A stretch of 64,000 bases of DNA from Micromonospora sp. CB01531 (GCF_001905095.1 NZ_LWLS01000084.1:1-64000); one strand, 5' to 3'. Positions 1 to 9,546 are shown, counted from the stretch's first letter. A program made the numbers and translations. The notes: generated by a model from the letters alone, not told the origin.

Positions 1-537
1 GCCGTTACACCACTTCCAGGGGCTTGACCCCGGGCCCACGCCGCCGACCTCGGTATCGACCCATCCCGCATCGGTGCATGGGGTGCCAGTGGCGGTGGTT
101 GGCTCTCGTCGATGCTGGGTCTGACCGGCCGGCAGGACGGGACCGGCCCGTACGCCGAGCAGTCCAGCGCGGTCCAGGCCGTGGTGGACATGTTCGGCCC
201 CACCGACCTCAATGACTTCGCCGACGCGCCGCCGTTCATCCGGTTCCTGCTCTGGGCCGGTATCGGTACCTCCACGGCTACCCGCCACTCGGCCAGCCCG
301 ATCAACCACGTCACTGGCAACGCGCCGCCGTTCTTGATCCTGCATGGCAGGCAGGACGAGGACGTCGCGCCGCGCCAGTCCGTCCGGTTCGCCGAGCGGC
401 TGCGCACCGCCGGCGTGCCGGCACAGTTCGTCGAGGTCGCCGGCACCGGGCACACCCTGGCCACCCCCGGACAGCGACCATCGACGCAGGAGGTGACCGA
501 CCTGGTGGTCGATTTCTTCAGGGCGACGCTGCGATGA
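1..537 (+). pseudogene. alpha/beta hydrolase (esterase/lipase family), 5'-damaged or partial
   Basis: The frame ending at 537 encodes the C-terminal half of an alpha/beta hydrolase of the acetyl-esterase/prolyl-oligopeptidase type. The nucleophile elbow GASGGGW is encoded just upstream of the ATG at 112, so that ATG cannot be the true start. Further on are FLILHGRQDEDVAP (acid-residue strand and loop) and a GTGHT segment near the C-terminus that supplies the catalytic His. Read upstream, the frame stays in family as far as RAHAADLG, then meets a TGA at 25-27, and the residues before it do not resemble the family. Either the gene is decayed at its 5' end or the window starts inside a rearranged copy. 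The substrate is unknown. Confidence 0.7.
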
Positions 538-646
538 CGCCCATCCGGGTTGGGCGGGCCTCACCGCAGCGTGAACAGGGGTTTGCGATCCTCGTCGGCG
601 CGATGGCCCATGGCGGATCGAGCGTGCGGGCGCATACGGTGAGCGC

Positions 647-1888
647 GTGTTGACGGGCGGGCCAGTGCTGCGGCGGTGGATGGTGGACGCCGGAATCGCG
701 CTCGCGGTGCTGGTCGCCGCCGAGATTGCGATAGCGACCGGCAACGAGGACGGCTCGGTCGACCGGGACCGGTTCGCGTACCTGCTCGGAGTGGCGATGG
801 CGGTACCGCTGCTGCTGCGCCGGCGGTACCCGACCGCCGTGCTGTACGCAGTCTCAGCGGTGCTGCTGCTGTTCTACGCCCTCAACTATCCGGGCTTCCC
901 GCCGGCCGTGGTGCTCGCGGTACCGCTGTACGACGCGGCCCGCGCCGGGCGCCTGTGGTGGGCGGTGCCGGTACCGGTGTTCTTCCTGGCCGTCGGTGCG
1001 GTCGTGCTGATCGTGCACCGGGAGATGCCGCCACTGGAACTACTCGCCGCGTTCCTGCCGCAGGCCGCGACGCTGGCGGTGGCGATGCTGCTCGCCGCGT
1101 TGATGCGCAGCCGGGCCGCGCACACCGCGGAGGTGCGGTACCGGCTGGACCAGGCAGCACGGGAGCGCGAGTTGGAGGCGCGGCGCCTGGTCACCGAGGA
1201 ACGGCTGCGGATCGCCCGTGACCTGCATGACACGGTGGGGCACGCGATCGCCACCATTACCGTCCAGTCCGCTGCCGCGCTGCGGCTGCTGGACGCAGAG
1301 CCGGAGCGGGCTCGGGAGGCGTTGGTGAGCATTCGGGGCACCGGCAAGGCGGCGCTGGCCGAGATGCGGGCGACCCTCGGCCAGCTGCGCTCCGACGGCA
1401 GGCCGGGCTCGGCGGGGCCGGACCTGCGCGGGCGCGGGCAAGCGGAGCGGGACACGGGACTGCACCGGCTGCCCGAGTTGCTGGCCGCAGTACAGGCGGC
1501 GGGTTTGCCGGTCGAGCTGACCAGCGATCTGTCCGGCGAGCGGTTGCCCGCAGCGCTAGACGAGGTGGCGTACCGGATCGTGCAGGAGTCGCTGACCAAC
1601 GTGCTGCGGCACGCCGGGGCGGCCGCTCGTGCCAAGGTGCTGCTGCGAACGGTGCCGGACTCACTGTGTGTGGAGGTACGCGACGACGGGGTGGGCGCCG
1701 GTGCCGGCGGGACGCCGGCCGGCGGGCGGGGGTTGACCGGGATGCGGGAACGCGCCGAGGCACTGAGCGGCCGGTTCGAGGCGGGGCCGCAGCCGGGCGG
1801 GGGTTTCCAGGTCCGGGCGATTCTGCCCCGGAGTGCGCCGGAGGGGACGCCGCCGGCCCGGGAGACGCTGAAAGGTGGGGCGCGGTGA
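647..1888 (+). CDS. NarL-type sensor histidine kinase
   Basis: A 413-residue membrane sensor kinase that should autophosphorylate and pass phosphate to the regulator encoded next. Several hydrophobic segments span roughly residues 10-155, with short loops and no large extracellular sensor. A HisKA_3 dimerisation box follows with RIARDLHDTVGH (phospho-acceptor His about 194). The HATPase domain (about 300-400) has QESLTNVLRHA and GRGLTGMRERAEAL. The GTG at 647 is preferred as the start; a TTG directly follows it. The stop overlaps the next gene's GTG start (GTGA), so the pair is translationally coupled. The ligand is not evident. Confidence 0.93.
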   Translation: MLTGGPVLRRWMVDAGIALAVLVAAEIAIATGNEDGSVDRDRFAYLLGVAMAVPLLLRRRYPTAVLYAVSAVLLLFYALNYPGFPPAVVLAVPLYDAARAGRLWWAVPVPVFFLAVGAVVLIVHREMPPLELLAAFLPQAATLAVAMLLAALMRSRAAHTAEVRYRLDQAARERELEARRLVTEERLRIARDLHDTVGHAIATITVQSAAALRLLDAEPERAREALVSIRGTGKAALAEMRATLGQLRSDGRPGSAGPDLRGRGQAERDTGLHRLPELLAAVQAAGLPVELTSDLSGERLPAALDEVAYRIVQESLTNVLRHAGAAARAKVLLRTVPDSLCVEVRDDGVGAGAGGTPAGGRGLTGMRERAEALSGRFEAGPQPGGGFQVRAILPRSAPEGTPPARETLKGGAR

Positions 1889-2580
1889 TCCGGGTGCTGC
1901 TCGTCGACGACCAGGCCCTGGTGCGGGCGGGGTTCCGGGCGCTGCTGGAGGGCGTACCCGATATCGATGTGGTGGGCGAGGCCGGCAACGGCGGTACGGC
2001 GGTGGCGCTGGCCCGGGAGCTCCGCCCGGACGTGGTGCTCATGGACATCCGGATGCCCGATGTGGACGGGGTCACCGCGACCCGCCGGATCACCGGCGAC
2101 GCCCAACTGTCCGGCGTACGGGTGCTGGTACTGACCACCTTCGCCGAGGAGGACGACGTGTTCGCCGCCCTCCGCTCCGGGGCCAGCGGCTTCCTGGTCA
2201 AGGACACCGACCCGGACGAGCTGGTGCAGGCGGTACGCGTGGTTGCCCGCGGCGACGCGTTGCTGTCGCCCAGCGTCACCCGAGCGGTGATCAGACGCTC
2301 GGTCGGGGCGGATCAGCCGGCCGTCAGGCCGAGGCCGGCGCCACCGGAGTTGGCCCTGCTCACCGCCCGGGAACGGGAGGTGGTGCAACTCGTCGCGGCT
2401 GGCCTGAGCAACGATGACATCGCTACCCGCCTGGTGGTCAGTACGCTCACCGCGAAGACCCACGTCTCGCGGGCGATGGTCAAGGTCGGCGCGCGGGACC
2501 GGGCCCAGCTGGTGGTCTTCGCCTACCAGAACGGCCTGGTCACCCCGGACGGATACGACGCTGGGAGCACGCTCCGGTAG
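1885..2580 (+). CDS. LuxR/NarL-family response regulator
   Basis: A 231-residue response regulator paired with the preceding kinase. The receiver domain (about 1-120) has the acidic pair LVDDQ, the phospho-acceptor Asp about 54 in VVLMDIRMP, and a Lys in FLVKDTDP. A LuxR-type HTH (about 155-215) has LTAREREVVQLVAAGLSNDDIA. The reading frame is open further upstream, but homology begins at the GTG at 1885, which overlaps the kinase stop by four bases. The pair resembles actinobacterial systems that often control neighbouring transporters; no such target is evident here. Confidence 0.95.
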   Translation: MIRVLLVDDQALVRAGFRALLEGVPDIDVVGEAGNGGTAVALARELRPDVVLMDIRMPDVDGVTATRRITGDAQLSGVRVLVLTTFAEEDDVFAALRSGASGFLVKDTDPDELVQAVRVVARGDALLSPSVTRAVIRRSVGADQPAVRPRPAPPELALLTAREREVVQLVAAGLSNDDIATRLVVSTLTAKTHVSRAMVKVGARDRAQLVVFAYQNGLVTPDGYDAGSTLR

Positions 2581-2626
2581 CGGGCCGCCGGCAGCATGCC
2601 GGACCAGCGAAGGCGCCTGGGAGCGT

Positions 2627-3478
2627 TTACCGAACGGATCCGAACGTGTGGTGGGCCCAATCGGCGAAGCTGGTCCAACCAACCTCGGGGTAGGCGGCAT
2701 GCAGCGTGGCGATGTCGACCTGGTAACCCGGCCCATTCAAGAACGCCCACATCGCGTGCATGTCCGGATTGCCGATCTCGGCCAGCGGCACCCTCTCGTG
2801 GTGCACTTCCCGTCCCAGCGCCGCGCTCAGCGCGGTCGTCATCTGGGCGGGGGTAGGGGCATCGCTGGCCAGCTCGATGCGCCGCCCGACATAGGGGGCG
2901 GGGTTGAGAAGTACCTGCGCGGCGAAGACGCCGAGGTCGGTGCGGGCAAGCTGCTGCAGCGGCCGATCCGCCGGCAGCGGCAGATCGAGCACCCCACTGC
3001 GAATGCGATCCGCCCCGCCGAGGGCGTTGTCGAAGAAGTACGTCGGCCCCAAGATCGTGTAGGGGACGTCACCAGCAGCCAGCTCGGATTCGATGCGCGC
3101 CTTGCTGTCGAAGTGCGGCACCCCGCTTCCCTGATCCGCGCCGGCCACGGAACTGAACACCAGATGCGGCAGCCGGGCTTCGCCGGCCGCTGCCAAGATC
3201 GCCCGCCCCTGGGCCACCTCGGCATCCACGCCCGCCTCGAATGGAGTCGTGAGCGCGAAGGTAGCCCCGGTGCCCGCCATCGCCGCGGCCAGCGAGCTGC
3301 GGTCGTCCAGCGAACCTGCGACCACCTCGACACCCCGGTCGGCCAACCGGCGAGCCGCACCCCGCTTCGGGTCGCGCACCAACGCCCGCACCCGGGCCCC
3401 GCGGCCCAACAACGCCTCGATAACGGCGCTGCCCTGACCGCCGGTCGCCCCAAGCACCAAGATCGGCGCATCGGCCAT
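2627..3478 (-). CDS. NmrA-like NAD(P)-binding protein
   Basis: A 283-residue atypical short-chain dehydrogenase of the NmrA/NAD(P)H-azoreductase type. The N-terminal Rossmann motif GATGGQG is followed by RALVRDPKRG, which suits NADP phosphate recognition. Later come SSVAGADQGSGVPHFDSK and the T.LGPTYFFDN segment typical of the family. The classical YxxxK pair is absent, as is common in NmrA proteins, which often act as redox sensors rather than enzymes. The ATG at 3478 was chosen because a GAAGAGG ribosome site precedes it; the frame is open to 3544. It converges on the response-regulator gene, with about 45 bases between the two stops. Confidence 0.88.
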   Translation of the reverse strand: MADAPILVLGATGGQGSAVIEALLGRGARVRALVRDPKRGAARRLADRGVEVVAGSLDDRSSLAAAMAGTGATFALTTPFEAGVDAEVAQGRAILAAAGEARLPHLVFSSVAGADQGSGVPHFDSKARIESELAAGDVPYTILGPTYFFDNALGGADRIRSGVLDLPLPADRPLQQLARTDLGVFAAQVLLNPAPYVGRRIELASDAPTPAQMTTALSAALGREVHHERVPLAEIGNPDMHAMWAFLNGPGYQVDIATLHAAYPEVGWTSFADWAHHTFGSVR

Positions 3479-3706
3479 CACAGACACCTCTTCTCGGCGA
3501 GCAAGCGGCGGCGACTGGTCGTCGCCGCGCACCACAATATCCACGCGCCTCGGCCGTCACCCCACCCCTGCGCGCGTTCGCAGATTTGCTGTCGCCACCA
3601 CGCGGGCGGCGCTCGGCCTGCTGAGCGCCCGAGCCGGGCAGCTGCCAAACGGCCGGCCCGGCGTTGTCCCCGCCGGGCAGTCGATGGAGCAGTCGCGGTG
3701 ACGGTG

Positions 3707-4792
3707 TCAAGGCCGCTTCGTCGTGAGGCCGGTGCACCGCTGTGCCGTGGCGATCTTGTCCTCGATCCGCTCGCGGGCCGCGCCGGACACGAGCACGGGC
3801 TGCCCGGTGCCCGAGACCGTCGCTGGCAGGAACTCGGTGCGCGTCACCATCCGCGCACTCACGGTCAGCCGCAGGACCCCCGAGTCGGTGCTGTGCGACC
3901 CGCTGTACCAGAGGAAGTTGCCGAGCCCGTAGTGCACGTAGGTCCTACCGAGCCAACCGTCGGCGAGCAGGGTGTGCGCGTGGGTTCCGACCACGATGTC
4001 CGCTCCGGCGGCGGCCATCTGGCGGGCGAACGTCTTCATCTCCCCGGTTGGGCAGGAGTTGCCCTCGACGCCCCAGTGCATGAAGACGATCACCAGGTCA
4101 GCCTGCTGGCGGGCTGCCTGCAGCGCGGCGGTGGCCCGGGCCTCGTCGAACGCCATCGCGATTCCCGGCCGGGATTCCGTCGCTTTCCACTGCGCGGCCA
4201 GCTCGTGCACCTGCGACATCCCCAGCACCGCGATCCGCACGCCCTTCACGGTGCTCAGCCAGGGTGCATACGCCGCGTCGGCGTCGCGCCCCGCGCCGAA
4301 CACCGGGAAGTCCGCGTCCGCCGCCGCGTCGAGGGTGTCCAACAGCCCCACCTGGCCGTAGTCAAGGGTGTGGTTGTTGGCGATCGACACCGCGTCGATC
4401 CCCGCCCCGCGAAGCGCCGAGTACGCGGTCTCCGGCGATCGGAATTGATAGCGTTTGGGCTGCGGCGTGCCGCGGTTCGTCACCGCCGTCTCAAGGTTGA
4501 CCAGGGTGAGGTCGGCGTCGCGTAGCACCGCGGCGATGCGACCGAATGCCGCCTGCGGTTCGTCGAGCAGACGCAGCGTACGGCCCGTGAAGTGCACGTC
4601 GCCCGCGAAAGCCAGCCGCAGCTCGACCGGCGGGGCCACGCCCGGCTCGGTGCCACTCGGCGATGCCGTGGCGTTCGACGTCGTGGCGGCTGGGGGCTTC
4701 CACTCGGCCGCCGGGCGGCCTTCGGTGGCGCACCCGGCCAATGCTGCCCCGACCGCGACGGCCGCCATCGCCACCCGCACCTTGCTGATCAC
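3707..4792 (-). CDS. CapA family lipoprotein (PGA_cap metallophosphatase fold)
   Basis: A 361-residue exported protein with a lipoprotein signal (lipobox ALAGC, Cys 21). The mature part carries the CapA/PGA-synthesis metallophosphatase motifs in order: GDVHFTG, NLETAVTNRG, SIANNHTLDYG, FMHWGVEGN and VGTHAHTLL. In Bacillus CapA acts in poly-gamma-glutamate capsule export. In actinomycetes most members stand alone without capBC, as here, and their role is unclear. It is probably anchored on the outer face of the membrane. Monocistronic as far as can be seen. Confidence 0.9.
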   Translation of the reverse strand: MISKVRVAMAAVAVGAALAGCATEGRPAAEWKPPAATTSNATASPSGTEPGVAPPVELRLAFAGDVHFTGRTLRLLDEPQAAFGRIAAVLRDADLTLVNLETAVTNRGTPQPKRYQFRSPETAYSALRGAGIDAVSIANNHTLDYGQVGLLDTLDAAADADFPVFGAGRDADAAYAPWLSTVKGVRIAVLGMSQVHELAAQWKATESRPGIAMAFDEARATAALQAARQQADLVIVFMHWGVEGNSCPTGEMKTFARQMAAAGADIVVGTHAHTLLADGWLGRTYVHYGLGNFLWYSGSHSTDSGVLRLTVSARMVTRTEFLPATVSGTGQPVLVSGAARERIEDKIATAQRCTGLTTKRP

Positions 4793-4978
4793 CCGCTCAG
4801 GATAGTGGGGCCGAGGAAGGACACCGGAGAACAGCTCATGGGAGGTACGTCTACGGGCTGTTCAGCGGCACCGCCTGATGACGGCGGCGACAGCTTCGCC
4901 TCCGGTCTGAGCTACGGCCTGCTGAAGCTGGTAGGGCTGGCAGCCGGCCCACCACCGCTACGTCTCGGGCAACCTCCG

Positions 4979-7900
4979 CTACGGCGCGACCGGGTAGACC
5001 TCCATCTCATACAGCGAATAGCCGTATCCCGTGCCGCGCAGAACACCCTGAATCCGGACGAACTTCGCCGCCGGCGCATCGAAGCGCAGGGTATCTGTCC
5101 CGCCGTCACCCGCGGTCACGGCCGCCACGGTCGTCCAGGTCGTGCCGTCGGCAGAGGTCTCGATCCGATACGCCCGGCCGTAGGCCGTCTCCCAGCGCAG
5201 CACGACCCTGCCGATCCGCTGCGGCTTCGCGAGTTCCACCAGCAGCCACTCGTTGTCCGCGTGGTTGGACGACCAGCGGGTCGTGAGATCACCGTCGATT
5301 CCATGATCGGGGGTGAACTGTGGGAGGTTCTGTTCGGTGGTTGACGCCGAGGCGGTGCCACCGTTCGTGGCCAGCGCGGCGTTGGTGTCACCGGTCTTCG
5401 GATAGACGTGGACCGTCAGCACCGCGCTGACCGGATCACCACTCGCTGGGCTGAAGGTCACCCGAACGTCGTACGTCCCCGTCGGCGTGCCAGCCGGGAC
5501 GGTGACGGCCACGGGGACAGCCGTGTCCTGGCCACGGAAGATCGTGGTCGGCTGGCTCGCCGGTCGCGCGGAGATCCCCTCCGGTGCGGTGACGGTCAGG
5601 GTGCCGGTGAGGTCCGCAACGCGGGCCGGCATCAGGTGTGCTGTCGTCCTCGCGGGCTGCCCGCCCGCCTCGACGTCAACCATCGCCGGGTCGAGGGAAA
5701 GATCAACGACCGGAGTGTCGGCAAACCATGGAATCAGCTCGTTGATCCGCGGTGCGGCGGAGGCGTCCTGCCAGGCGAGCCGAATCGCGTCGGTCTTCAC
5801 GCCTGCCGCGTCGAGCTGCGTGTAGCCACCGGACAGGACGCCGATGGTGGACCAGGTGCCGTCGGCGGCGCGCACCTGGACCGCAGCTGCCGCCGGGGCG
5901 CCGGACTGGAGGACCACCACCTGGTCGACGGGACGGGCCGGCGAGATGCTGACCTGGAGGGACTCGCCGGGCTGCGGTGCCCGGTCCGCGACATACGGGG
6001 TCCCGACGTCACCGTCGACGGCCTTCGCCAGGCTGGATCCGGTGGCTGGCGGCGGAGTGCCGGTCGCCGTCAGCTTGGTGCCACCAACCACGGCCACCTG
6101 GAACTCCCGGACCACCACCCAGGTGTCCTGTGCCGCCGTCGCGCGCATCCGGACATACCTCGCCTTGGTCCCTGGGGGGACGCTGGCGTGAATCTCCGGC
6201 TGGTCGGTGTAGGTGCCGATGGCGGTCCAGGTGGATCCGTCGGTGGAGAACTCCAGCGTGCCCCGGCGGATGTAGTCCGTCGGGCTGGTCGGCTTGCTCA
6301 TGTAGAGGTCGATCGTGCTGACCTGCTGAACCGACCCGAGGTCGACGCCCACGTAGGCGCCGGAGGCCGCGGCCCGGTCGCTCCAGTAGAACGTGGTGAG
6401 GTCCCCGTCGACCATGTTGCCCGGCGAGTTGGCCTGCCACTGCCCCATCGAGGTCGTGCCCCTCGCCCCTCCGCCGGTCGCCCCGAGCCAGCGGTCACTT
6501 GCTGACGCGGCCCGTTCGAGGAACGGAGGCAGCACTCCCGGCGCAATGCTCTGACTGATCGCATCGGCCTGGGCCCGCGCCGTGTTGAACGCCTGGCGCT
6601 CGGCCCACGCCGTGTTGCCGTCGCCTGCCCGCTGTGCCAGCAGCATCCGCACGGCGTGCTGGCCCGCCTGACCGTAGCGGCCGAGCTTGTCCAGCCACGG
6701 CTTGACCTCGTCCAGGAACGCCTGGTTCCGCAGCCCGGTACGGAGCGCGGCCGGGCTGCCCGCCATCTGGCCGAAGTAGTCCTCGATCCTGGCTGCCGCA
6801 CTCTTGAGTCCTTCGCCGCGCTCATAGGCCGACCAGAACGCGTCGATCATCGGTTTGAGGGTCGGCGACTCGATCGGATCAATGTTGGAGGAGTAGTTGC
6901 TCTCGGCGAAGACCTTCAGCGCCGGCCATGCCGGACCACCGATGTCCTGCAGCGCCGCCTCCCACGCCCGCGCCGCGTCGTACGCCGCCGGGTTCCAGAG
7001 GAAGGCACCGGACGTGAACTCCGCGATCTTCGACGCCTCGGCCTGAACCATCGGGTTGGCCGTCACACCGACGAGATGCTGCCCGATGCCGGGCTCGCGC
7101 CCGACGTACGGGCCGAGCAGCAGCCGGTTGGTCACGTAGTCGTTGACCGGGTAGTTGTCCCACACCAGGATGTCGTGGTCGAAGACATCGCGCGCGCTCT
7201 TGGCCTGGGCGGTGGTGATTACCGGAGCCACCACCCCTACACCGGTCCACTCGACGATCACCGCCGGGTCGAGCTTGGTACGGAGAGCGGTCTTGTAGGG
7301 CGAGTCGCTGACGTCGTAGTACTCCGTCGGCACCATTTGCAGCCTCTCGGCGCCGGGGTGGGTGGCGATGAACTCGTGCTGCACCCGGTTGAGAAGGAAC
7401 GCCTGCGCCGCGCCCGCCGCGCCGCCGCCCGTGCCGAACCTGGCCGCATCCTCGGCGCAGTTCCATGTTGTGTAGCTGATGTCGTCCAACGGAATCGCGA
7501 ACGAACGCACTCCGATGTTCCACAGCGACTGGAACTTGTCCACCAGTGCTCGCTGGTCGCTGTCAGAGCTGTAACAGACGGACAGCCCAGGCGAGAGCGC
7601 ATAGGTGAACTCGACGTGATTGCTCGTCGCCGTCGCCACGAGTTGCTGAATCGGGCCGAGCTTGTCCGGCGGGTACGCCTGGCGCCACTGTTCCCGCAGG
7701 TAGGGGTCGTCCTTCGGCGAGTAGACGTAGATGTTCTGCTTGGTACGGCCGTAGAACTCCAGCTGGCTCAGCCGGTCCTGCTGCGACCACGGCCGCCCGT
7801 AGAAACCCTCGATCACCCCACGCAGTGGCATGGCCGGCCAGTCTCGGATGGCAACGGCAGGAAACACGTCCCGACCGGAGTGCGGCAAAAGGAGCTGACG

Positions 7901-8473
7901 CAGCGTCTGCGCGGCGTAGAACGTACCGGTCGGGTCGACTCCGTCCAGGACCACCCTCGCTTTACCGTCGCTACCCTTGCCGATGCCCAGGACATAGCCG
8001 TCGCGGGGCAGGCCGGTGGCGTCGTCGGCGATGCCGATCTTTTGGAGGGCCCCGTCGGAGGCGGAGTTCTCGCTCGGCCCGCCGATGTAGAGGACGATCC
8101 CGGCGTCCGGGGCCGGATCCTTGTCGGACACGGTCCGCACCTTCGTGACACCCGCCTCGGTCAGCACTTGGTTGACCACGGCGACCGCCGAAGGATCGGT
8201 CTTCGCACCCGTCACGAGCGCAGCGTTGGGCGTGACCGGAACCAGGTTCTTCTTGTCCTCGACGGACTGGGGCGGCGGCCAGATCGCCGGCAGTGGGACT
8301 GCCGCTGCGGCTGCCGGAGCCGCAGTTGCGAGAGAGATGGGCAATGTGGTCGCAACCGCGACGCTCGCAGCGGCGAAGAACGCGCCGAGCCGTGCGGGCA
8401 TTCCCCTCCGCCGCGCGCGCACCCGGACCGTGACGGCAGGCCGTCCCGATAGGAGCGTTCGTCTGCTAGGCAT
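4979..8473 (-). CDS. secreted GH84 beta-N-acetylglucosaminidase with discoidin modules
   Basis: An enzyme of 1164 residues with a long twin-Arg-rich N-terminus and an Ala-rich signal peptide. A GH20/84-associated N-terminal domain leads into the GH84 barrel, which starts at RGVIEGFYGRPWS. The neighbouring acidic pair expected for substrate-assisted catalysis is in IPLDDISY. After a helical linker come a discoidin (F5/8C) module (VDGDLTTFYWSDR), a second, weaker discoidin-like segment, a NEW3-like beta domain, and a C-terminal discoidin module (GIDGDLTTRWSS). The start at 8473 is favoured over an upstream GTG because GAGGAGACAC precedes it. It probably releases GlcNAc from glycans outside the cell. 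Confidence 0.95.
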   Translation of the reverse strand: MPSRRTLLSGRPAVTVRVRARRRGMPARLGAFFAAASVAVATTLPISLATAAPAAAAAVPLPAIWPPPQSVEDKKNLVPVTPNAALVTGAKTDPSAVAVVNQVLTEAGVTKVRTVSDKDPAPDAGIVLYIGGPSENSASDGALQKIGIADDATGLPRDGYVLGIGKGSDGKARVVLDGVDPTGTFYAAQTLRQLLLPHSGRDVFPAVAIRDWPAMPLRGVIEGFYGRPWSQQDRLSQLEFYGRTKQNIYVYSPKDDPYLREQWRQAYPPDKLGPIQQLVATATSNHVEFTYALSPGLSVCYSSDSDQRALVDKFQSLWNIGVRSFAIPLDDISYTTWNCAEDAARFGTGGGAAGAAQAFLLNRVQHEFIATHPGAERLQMVPTEYYDVSDSPYKTALRTKLDPAVIVEWTGVGVVAPVITTAQAKSARDVFDHDILVWDNYPVNDYVTNRLLLGPYVGREPGIGQHLVGVTANPMVQAEASKIAEFTSGAFLWNPAAYDAARAWEAALQDIGGPAWPALKVFAESNYSSNIDPIESPTLKPMIDAFWSAYERGEGLKSAAARIEDYFGQMAGSPAALRTGLRNQAFLDEVKPWLDKLGRYGQAGQHAVRMLLAQRAGDGNTAWAERQAFNTARAQADAISQSIAPGVLPPFLERAASASDRWLGATGGGARGTTSMGQWQANSPGNMVDGDLTTFYWSDRAAASGAYVGVDLGSVQQVSTIDLYMSKPTSPTDYIRRGTLEFSTDGSTWTAIGTYTDQPEIHASVPPGTKARYVRMRATAAQDTWVVVREFQVAVVGGTKLTATGTPPPATGSSLAKAVDGDVGTPYVADRAPQPGESLQVSISPARPVDQVVVLQSGAPAAAAVQVRAADGTWSTIGVLSGGYTQLDAAGVKTDAIRLAWQDASAAPRINELIPWFADTPVVDLSLDPAMVDVEAGGQPARTTAHLMPARVADLTGTLTVTAPEGISARPASQPTTIFRGQDTAVPVAVTVPAGTPTGTYDVRVTFSPASGDPVSAVLTVHVYPKTGDTNAALATNGGTASASTTEQNLPQFTPDHGIDGDLTTRWSSNHADNEWLLVELAKPQRIGRVVLRWETAYGRAYRIETSADGTTWTTVAAVTAGDGGTDTLRFDAPAAKFVRIQGVLRGTGYGYSLYEMEVYPVAP

Positions 8474-8548
8474 GTGTCTCCTCTCGAAGACGGCACGCCA
8501 GCCTCCGCGCTGACGACCGTTAGTGCGCGACTCCCCGGCTATCTGCGC

Positions 8549-8577
8549 ACATTCACACAAGGCCTTGGATGTGTCAA
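8549..8577 (-). promoter_or_regulatory. candidate promoter and palindrome upstream of GH84
   Basis: On the minus strand, TTGACA (8572-8577) is followed after 17 bases by GAATGT (8549-8554), a weak -10. The spacer contains the palindrome CAAGGCCTTG (8558-8567), which could be a repressor site. The -35 match is perfect; the -10 is not convincing, so this is tentative. Confidence 0.35.
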
Positions 8578-8731
8578 GAGGCACTCACTGTGCGTGACAG
8601 CTTCGCGCGGGATCGCCCGCGGAGTAACACCGCGTCAACGCCTGGGAATGCGGCCCCTTTGTAGACTCTTCGAAGCTGACGAATGGGTTCACAGACTTAC
8701 GCCGGATCGCTACGCGCCCAGCCTGACCGCC

Positions 8732-9448
8732 TCACCGGGGGCGGCGCGACGACGTCCAGCCTTGCTGTTGGAGCCGTTCGATGCCGTCCAGCAGCAGGTC
8801 CAGCGCGAACTCGAACTCGAACTGGTCGTCGCAGCCCTGCCCCACGACCGAGGCGTCGTCGTGGGACGCCGCTGTGGCGATCTCCGCGAGGTGCGGAAAC
8901 CGGGCCGCGACCTCCGGTGGTAGCGCAGCCGGCGGGTCCGGGTTGGCCGTGCCGGACCGCCCGGCGCGCCTGGAGGCGTCGAACAACTCCTGGCTGAAGC
9001 CCAGAATCCGGCTGCCCATCGCGTGCATCACGTGGTGGGCGAGGTCGGCGGAGAACCCGCCGGCCCGGAACGTCCCGACCATCGAGTCGAGGTAGGCGAG
9101 GATGGCCGGCGTCGCCATGTTCCGCGACTCGATCGCGAGCGGCGCCCAGGGGTGGCGCTGCAGCACCTGCCGCGCCGAGAGGATGCGCCGGCGAACCCTG
9201 TGCTTCCAGTCAGCGTCGGGCATCAACGGATCGATCTCGCCGACGACCACGTCGATCATGCCGTCGAGCAACTCGTCCTTGTTGGCCACGTGCTTGTAGA
9301 GAGCCATCGGCACGACGCCCAGATCCTGGGCGAGGTTGCGCATGCTGAGGGACTCGATCCCGGCCTCGTCGGCGAGCGCGACGGCGGCGCGCAGGATCCG
9401 GTCCCTGCTCAGCGGCGTCCGGCGCAGCGTTTCAGCCTGCTCAACCAT
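8732..9448 (-). CDS. TetR-family regulator (TetR_C type)
   Basis: A 238-residue repressor. The N-terminal HTH reads RDRILRAAVALADEAGIESLSMRNLAQDLG, followed by MALYKHVANKDELLDGM, the typical TetR recognition helix and linker. The rest is the TetR/AcrR C-terminal ligand-binding domain found near tetracycline- and macrolide-type regulators. The ATG at 9448 is used; the open frame extends to 9511 but would run into the operator region. It is divergent from the quinone oxidoreductase at 9560, and two near-identical palindromes lie between them, so autoregulation and control of that gene are likely. The ligand is unknown. Confidence 0.93.
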   Translation of the reverse strand: MVEQAETLRRTPLSRDRILRAAVALADEAGIESLSMRNLAQDLGVVPMALYKHVANKDELLDGMIDVVVGEIDPLMPDADWKHRVRRRILSARQVLQRHPWAPLAIESRNMATPAILAYLDSMVGTFRAGGFSADLAHHVMHAMGSRILGFSQELFDASRRAGRSGTANPDPPAALPPEVAARFPHLAEIATAASHDDASVVGQGCDDQFEFEFALDLLLDGIERLQQQGWTSSRRPR

Positions 9449-9489
9449 CTCGGTCCTCGTCTTCCGGCGACGGTTGAACCATAACCGCC

Positions 9490-9518
9490 TTGACAGGTGT
9501 ACGGCGTACACCTAGCCT
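9490..9518 (+). promoter_or_regulatory. promoter of the quinone oxidoreductase gene
   Basis: TTGACA (9490-9495), an exact 17-base spacer, then TAGCCT (9513-9518). The whole spacer is one operator palindrome, so repressor binding would exclude RNA polymerase. Confidence 0.75.
9496..9512. promoter_or_regulatory. TetR operator copy 1
   Basis: Perfect inverted repeat GGTGTACG-G-CGTACACC (outer bases extend it to AGG...CCT) filling the -35/-10 spacer. The same arms recur 34 bases downstream. Confidence 0.8.
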
Positions 9519-9529
9519 ACTGTCATGGG

Positions 9530-9546
9530 GGTGTACGCCGTACACC
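9530..9546. promoter_or_regulatory. TetR operator copy 2
   Basis: Inverted repeat GGTGTACG-C-CGTACACC, identical to copy 1 except for the complementary centre base. It lies just downstream of the predicted transcription start and 13 bases before the ATG at 9560. Centre-to-centre spacing to copy 1 is 34 bases. Confidence 0.8.

Noticed and set aside
886..2736. 616-codon antisense frame over the two-component genes
   Set aside because: No recognisable motif, and the sense genes are complete with matching overlap.
6656..8452. 598-codon frame antisense to GH84
   Set aside because: Arg/Val/His-rich shadow without domain; the GH84 catalytic motifs lie on the other strand.
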